Below are positions 6,272-9,292 of a stretch of 9,292 nucleotides of DNA, one piece after another. Source of the stretch: Kiritimatiellia bacterium. GTDB taxonomy: Bacteria; Verrucomicrobiota; Kiritimatiellia; RFP12; UBA1067. Location of the stretch: positions 1 through 9,292 of the forward strand of contig JAFVZE010000184.1 of the NCBI GenBank assembly GCA_017508315.1, written 5' to 3'. The notes under the pieces were generated by a model. That model made no database searches and was not told where the DNA came from. It was given only the letters and a program-made list of their open reading frames with translations. Positions within the stretch are counted from its first letter, which is position 1; every line of letters starts with the position of its first letter. Made by a program: the position numbers and the translations under genes.

Positions 6272-7615
6272 TTATCTGCGGATCTCCGCGAGAAACTCAT
6301 CGCGCCGGGCTTCCATGATTTCCGCCGTGCGCCCTTCGAGATTGAGGCGCACGAGAGGCTCGGTGTTGGACATCCGGACGTTGGCCCAGTATCCTTCGCT
6401 CTCCCACGCGTCGACCGACACGCCGTCGAGTTCGAACACCTTGGCCTTGCCTTCGTACTTCGCCTTGATCGCCGCGAGAATCTCCGCCGGCGGAACCGAA
6501 GTTTCGGTATTGATCTCACCCGACTGCGAATACTTGGCCATGGGCGCGACAAGTTCGGAGAGAGGCTTGCCGGACGCGGCGACTATCGAAGCGAGCGCCA
6601 GCGTCGCCATCGCCGAAGATTCGGCGGTGAAGTTCGCCTTGAAATAGTAGTGGCCGGAAAGTTCGCCCGCGAAAACGGCGTCATTCGCGCGCATCTGCTC
6701 CTTGATGAAGGAGTGTCCGACGCGCGACATCATCGGTCTGCCGCCGGCTTCGAGAATCGTCTCTTCGCAAACCTTCGACGAGCGGAGATCGTAGAAGCAC
6801 GCCGCGCCGGGGTTGTCCGCGAGCAGGCTTCTGGAAATGAGCGCGGTCACGAAATCCATCGGAATGACGCCCCCCTTCTCGTCGAGAAATCCCGCGCGGT
6901 CGGCATCGCCGTCGTAAGCGACGCCGAAAGCGTACTTGCCGGGATTGGCGCGCATAAGCTCCTGCAGATCCTTGAGCGTCTCGCGGTGCAGGGGGTTGGC
7001 GTCATGGTTCGGAAAATCGCCGTCGTATTCGCCGTAGAGCGAATCCCAGGTAAGGCCCGTACCTTCGAGCGCGCAGCTCTCGGCTATTCCCATGCCGTTG
7101 GCGAAATCGAGCGCAAGATGCAACGGACGAGAGAGCTTCGTGAAGGAACGCACATGTTCGGCGTATGCCTTGGAGACGTCGACCTTCGTGATTTCCCCGA
7201 CGCCGGCGGGCGGATCAAACTCGTTTACGCCCTCGAAAATCTTTTCGATATCCCTGATGCCCGTCGCGCCGGAGATCGGCACGGCGCCGGCGCGGCAGAG
7301 CTTGCAGCCGTTCCATTCGCGGGTGTTGTGCGAGGCGGTGATCATGACCGAACCGTCGACGCCGAGCGTGCCGTTGGCGAAGTAGCTCATCGGCGTGGAG
7401 GCGAGCCCCAGGTCGATCACGTCGACGCCCTCGTCGACGAGCCCCTTGGCGAACGCCTGAAAGAGCGACGGCGACGATTTGCGGCAGTCGCGCGCGACCG
7501 CCACCTTGGACGGACGCAGGAACTGCGCGTAGGCGCGGGCGATGCGGTAGAAAATCCCCTCATCGACATCTTTGCCGTAGATGCCGCGGATATCGTATGC
7601 CTTGAAGATTCCCAT
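6272..7615 (-). CDS. manB: Phosphomannomutase/phosphoglucomutase (alpha-D-phosphohexomutase)
   Basis: It interconverts hexose 6-phosphate and hexose 1-phosphate, providing mannose-1-P or glucose-1-P for sugar nucleotides. All four family domains are visible in 447 residues: KAYDIRG (5-11) and the phosphoserine loop TASHN (93-97, Ser95) in domain 1, the metal loop DGDADR (235-240) in domain 2, the sugar-recognition loop GELSGHYYF (317-325) in domain 3, and the phosphate-binding RMSNTEPLVRLNLE (414-427) in domain 4. The GE(M/L)SGH loop is typical of enzymes that accept both mannose and glucose, rather than GlcN-specific GlmM. The start ATG 7615 follows AAGGAG by 6 bases, and lysC ends 25 bases upstream. 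Being two genes from a membrane sugar dehydratase supports a role in envelope polysaccharide. Which hexose is preferred cannot be read from the sequence. Confidence 0.93.
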   Translation of the reverse strand: MGIFKAYDIRGIYGKDVDEGIFYRIARAYAQFLRPSKVAVARDCRKSSPSLFQAFAKGLVDEGVDVIDLGLASTPMSYFANGTLGVDGSVMITASHNTREWNGCKLCRAGAVPISGATGIRDIEKIFEGVNEFDPPAGVGEITKVDVSKAYAEHVRSFTKLSRPLHLALDFANGMGIAESCALEGTGLTWDSLYGEYDGDFPNHDANPLHRETLKDLQELMRANPGKYAFGVAYDGDADRAGFLDEKGGVIPMDFVTALISRSLLADNPGAACFYDLRSSKVCEETILEAGGRPMMSRVGHSFIKEQMRANDAVFAGELSGHYYFKANFTAESSAMATLALASIVAASGKPLSELVAPMAKYSQSGEINTETSVPPAEILAAIKAKYEGKAKVFELDGVSVDAWESEGYWANVRMSNTEPLVRLNLEGRTAEIMEARRDEFLAEIRR

Positions 7616-7640
7616 TGCGGACTCCTTGCCTTTGCCGGGA

Positions 7641-9005
7641 TCAGCCGAAGAACGCCTTGTAGAGCGCCTTGACCGCGGCGTCGCGGTCCTGCGAACGGAT
7701 GGCGATCATGAACGAAACCTCGGACGAACCCTGGTTGACCATCGACATCGAGATGCCGGCCGAAGCGAGCGCGAGACAGGCCTTGGCGAGCATGCCCGGA
7801 GTGTAGCACATTCCCTCGCCCACGACCATGAGCATCGTAAGATCGCGCTCGACCGTCACGAAATCGGGGTTGAGTTCGCGCTTGATCGCACCGACAATCT
7901 TGTGCTCGCGCTCCTTGGGAAGGAACTGCTCCTTGACGACGACGCACTGCGAATCTACTCCCGAAGGCATATGCTCGTAGGAGATCCCTTCCTCTTCCAG
8001 CACCTGCAGAAGACGGCGGCCGAAGCCGATCTCGCGGTTCATGAGATACTTCTCGACGACGATGTTGACGAAGCCGTCGGCCGAGGCGATGCCCACGACC
8101 GTTCCGGGAACAACGCGGCGCGACTGCTGGATCATCGTGCCGGGCTCGGAAGGATGGTTGGTGTTGCGGATGTTGATCGGGATGCGCGCGCGCACGGCCG
8201 GAATGACCGCGTCGTCGTTGAAGACGCCGAAGCCGGCGTAGGCGAGCTCGCGCATTTCGCGGTAGGTCATCGTGGGGATGCCCTCGCCGTCCTTCACCTC
8301 CTCGACGATGCGCGGATCGCAGGGATAGACGGAATCGACGTCGGTGAAGTTCTCGTAGACGTCGGCGCAGACGGCCGCGGCGAGAATGGAGCCGGTGATG
8401 TCGCTGCCGCCGCGCGGAAAGGTCGCGACCTTGCCCTCCTTCGTGTAGCCGAAGAAACCGGGATAGACGACGATTCCGTCGAAATTCGAGAACGCGCGCG
8501 AAAGCGTGGTGTAGCTGTCGGGATCGAGCGTCGCGTCGCCGAAGTCGCCCTTGAGCACCATGCCGGTATCCTTGGGATTGGCGTAACGCGCTTTCTTGCC
8601 GCGCTTTTCGAACGCGACGGCGACGAGCTTGGCGTTGTTGTCTTCGCCGGCCGCCTTCAGAAGATCCATAAACTCGGGCTTGCTCAGATCCGCGACTTTG
8701 GCCACGCGGTCTTCAAGGTCTTTGCGGATGCGCTCTGTAATCTCATCTCCGAGATCGAGGTCGCAGGCGATCTCCGCATAACGCTCGACCACGGCGTTGA
8801 GTTGAAGCGAGCAATCTCCGCCCGTTGAGGCGGCATCGGCGAGCGAGATCAGAAGATCCGTCACCTTCGTGTCGCCGGAATCGCGCTTTCCGGGAGCGGA
8901 AACGACCACAATGCGTCTTGCAGGATCTGCAAGAACGATGTCCATCACTTTGTTGAGCTGTTCTGCATTGGCGAGCGACGAGCCGCCGAATTTGCAAACT
9001 TTCAT
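7641..9005 (-). CDS. lysC: Aspartate kinase (monofunctional, with C-terminal ACT domains)
   Basis: It phosphorylates L-aspartate to aspartyl-4-phosphate, the entry step to lysine, threonine, methionine and diaminopimelate. Of 454 residues, about 1-295 form the amino-acid-kinase domain with KFGGSS (5-10), FPRGGSDITGSILAA (196-210) and TDVDSVYPCDPRIV (221-234). Two ACT domains follow (about 315-385 and 390-454), the second with MVVGEGM and SMVNQGSSEVSFMIAI (421-436), as in feedback-inhibited enzymes. The frame stays open another 76 codons upstream to 9233, but MKVCKFGGSS at 9005 is the family N-terminus and has an upstream AGGA and its own promoter, so 9005 was chosen. The leader is only about 25 bases, too short for a lysine riboswitch, so control is probably by the ACT domains and the promoter. 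It heads the five-gene minus-strand run. Which amino acid inhibits it is not evident. Confidence 0.95.
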   Translation of the reverse strand: MKVCKFGGSSLANAEQLNKVMDIVLADPARRIVVVSAPGKRDSGDTKVTDLLISLADAASTGGDCSLQLNAVVERYAEIACDLDLGDEITERIRKDLEDRVAKVADLSKPEFMDLLKAAGEDNNAKLVAVAFEKRGKKARYANPKDTGMVLKGDFGDATLDPDSYTTLSRAFSNFDGIVVYPGFFGYTKEGKVATFPRGGSDITGSILAAAVCADVYENFTDVDSVYPCDPRIVEEVKDGEGIPTMTYREMRELAYAGFGVFNDDAVIPAVRARIPINIRNTNHPSEPGTMIQQSRRVVPGTVVGIASADGFVNIVVEKYLMNREIGFGRRLLQVLEEEGISYEHMPSGVDSQCVVVKEQFLPKEREHKIVGAIKRELNPDFVTVERDLTMLMVVGEGMCYTPGMLAKACLALASAGISMSMVNQGSSEVSFMIAIRSQDRDAAVKALYKAFFG

Positions 9006-9036
9006 AGTTTCTTTCTTCCTCTTTGAACAGCCGTAA

Positions 9037-9045
9037 ATTATACCA
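9037..9045 (-). promoter_or_regulatory. Extended -10 promoter for the lysC operon
   Basis: The minus strand reads TGGTATAAT, identical over nine bases to the promoter of the S1-proC operon. No -35 hexamer is found at 16-18 bases; a TTGTAA lies too far off (21-base spacer). The predicted start is near 9030, about 25 bases before the lysC ATG. The right arm of the adjoining inverted repeat (9046-9065) covers the position where a -35 box would be. Confidence 0.6.
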
Positions 9046-9065
9046 AATCCGCTGAACCGCGGATT
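9046..9065. repeat. Perfect inverted repeat abutting the lysC -10
   Basis: AATCCGC (9046-9052) and GCGGATT (9059-9065) are perfect inverted arms of 7 bp separated by 6 bases. The repeat touches the upstream edge of the extended -10. It could be an operator for a dimeric regulator, or a hairpin ending transcription of the gene entering from the right; the T-rich stretch after it on the minus strand (ATTTGGTATAATTT) is not a clean terminator tail. Confidence 0.6.
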
Positions 9066-9091
9066 ACAAAATCTTCCTGCCGACTCTTCTT

Positions 9092-9292
9092 TCAGCGCAC
9101 GAAGATATCCATTCCGGGGAACACTATTTTCAGCAGATTGCCGTCGACCGAAACGCGTTTGCGCCCGGAGAGACATTTCCACCGCGGATTTCCGGAAATG
9201 CCGCCGGCGGCGGAAAACACCGTCGACGAACACCCGGAAGGCTTCGCGGCGGAACTTGCGCGAAGGAACATCTCACCGTCGGGAAGCGTCAA
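9092..9292 (-). CDS. Partial hypothetical protein (C-terminus)
   Basis: An open frame enters from the right edge and ends with TGA at 9094-9092, giving the last 66 or so residues of a longer protein, finishing NLLKIVFPGMDIFVR. I do not recognise the family. The segment has no membrane helix; alternating hydrophobic and polar residues near the end (RVSVDGNLLKIVF) suggest beta strands, as in a C-terminal beta domain. Codons favour G or C at the third position like the neighbouring genes, whereas the competing minus frame (an upstream extension of lysC) reads as arginine-rich shadow. The TTG at the window edge is not a convincing start, so the gene is treated as truncated by the window. Its stop is 86 bases before the lysC start and lysC has its own promoter, so co-transcription is not required. 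Confidence 0.5.
   Translation of the reverse strand: MTLPDGEMFLRASSAAKPSGCSSTVFSAAGGISGNPRWKCLSGRKRVSVDGNLLKIVFPGMDIFVR

Noticed and set aside
5366..7672. Very long plus-strand open frame (768 codons) antisense to guaA and the phosphohexomutase
   Set aside because: It runs opposite two genes with clear family motifs; GC-rich codon bias commonly leaves an antisense frame open. Its product is Asp/Arg/Glu/His-rich low-grade sequence with no recognisable domain.
7581..8828. Plus-strand open frame of 415 codons antisense to lysC
   Set aside because: It is the shadow of the aspartate kinase reading frame, with no family motif and no ribosome site or promoter of its own.
9006..9091. Lysine riboswitch before lysC
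   Set aside because: Only 86 bases separate the upstream stop from lysC, and about 25 lie after the predicted start; a lysine riboswitch needs around 170 or more bases.
9006..9233. A 76-residue N-terminal extension of aspartate kinase
   Set aside because: The family N-terminus is exactly at 9005, the extension is arginine-rich, and it would pass through the promoter and the inverted repeat.
1..9292. Mobile element, tRNA or rRNA genes
   Set aside because: I saw no transposase or integrase frame, no paired terminal repeats, and no tRNA-like cloverleaf or rRNA segment; gene spacing is tight and consistent with core chromosome.

Overview
The window looks like a chromosomal segment of a moderately GC-rich bacterium. 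Its genes are tightly packed and mostly on the minus strand. Gene content (L-rhamnose isomerase, a synthetase-only GMP synthase, a WbpM/CapD-type membrane dehydratase, a small S1-domain protein) and the style of the proteins suggest a PVC-group gut or sediment lineage such as Lentisphaeria or Kiritimatiellia. That placement is inference only; no marker RNA is present and no search was possible.

Layout. (1) 1-125, minus: start of an unrecognised, very tyrosine-rich small protein that runs off the left edge. (2) 126-415: AT-rich divergent intergenic region with an extended -10 promoter facing each way and a two-tier tandem repeat array (about 278-401) ending just before the next gene. (3) 416-1651, plus: L-rhamnose isomerase, rhaA. 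(4) 1652-1792: short convergent gap with a possible terminator. (5) 3405-1793, minus: two-gene operon of a two-domain S1 protein and proC, with an extended -10 promoter at 3435-3443. (6) 9005-3473, minus: a five-gene run in the order lysC (aspartate kinase), manB-like phosphohexomutase, guaA synthetase subunit, a membrane nucleotide-sugar 4,6-dehydratase, and a tandem acyl-carrier protein. Gaps between genes are 36 bases or less, and the first gene has its own extended -10 promoter. (7) 9092-9292, minus: C-terminal end of an unrecognised protein entering from the right edge.

How the genes fit together. The five-gene run mixes housekeeping synthesis (aspartate-family amino acids, GMP) with envelope polysaccharide functions: hexose-phosphate mutase for sugar nucleotides, the dehydratase for deoxy-aminosugar precursors, and carrier domains that may hold an acyl group. 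rhaA is catabolic, stands alone in this window, and has the most unusual upstream region. Most unusual points: the repeat array before rhaA; two acyl-carrier domains fused in 131 residues; a membrane dehydratase lacking the central Rossmann domain of its family; a GMP synthase without its glutaminase domain; and a recurring TGGTATAAT-type promoter without a recognisable -35 box.
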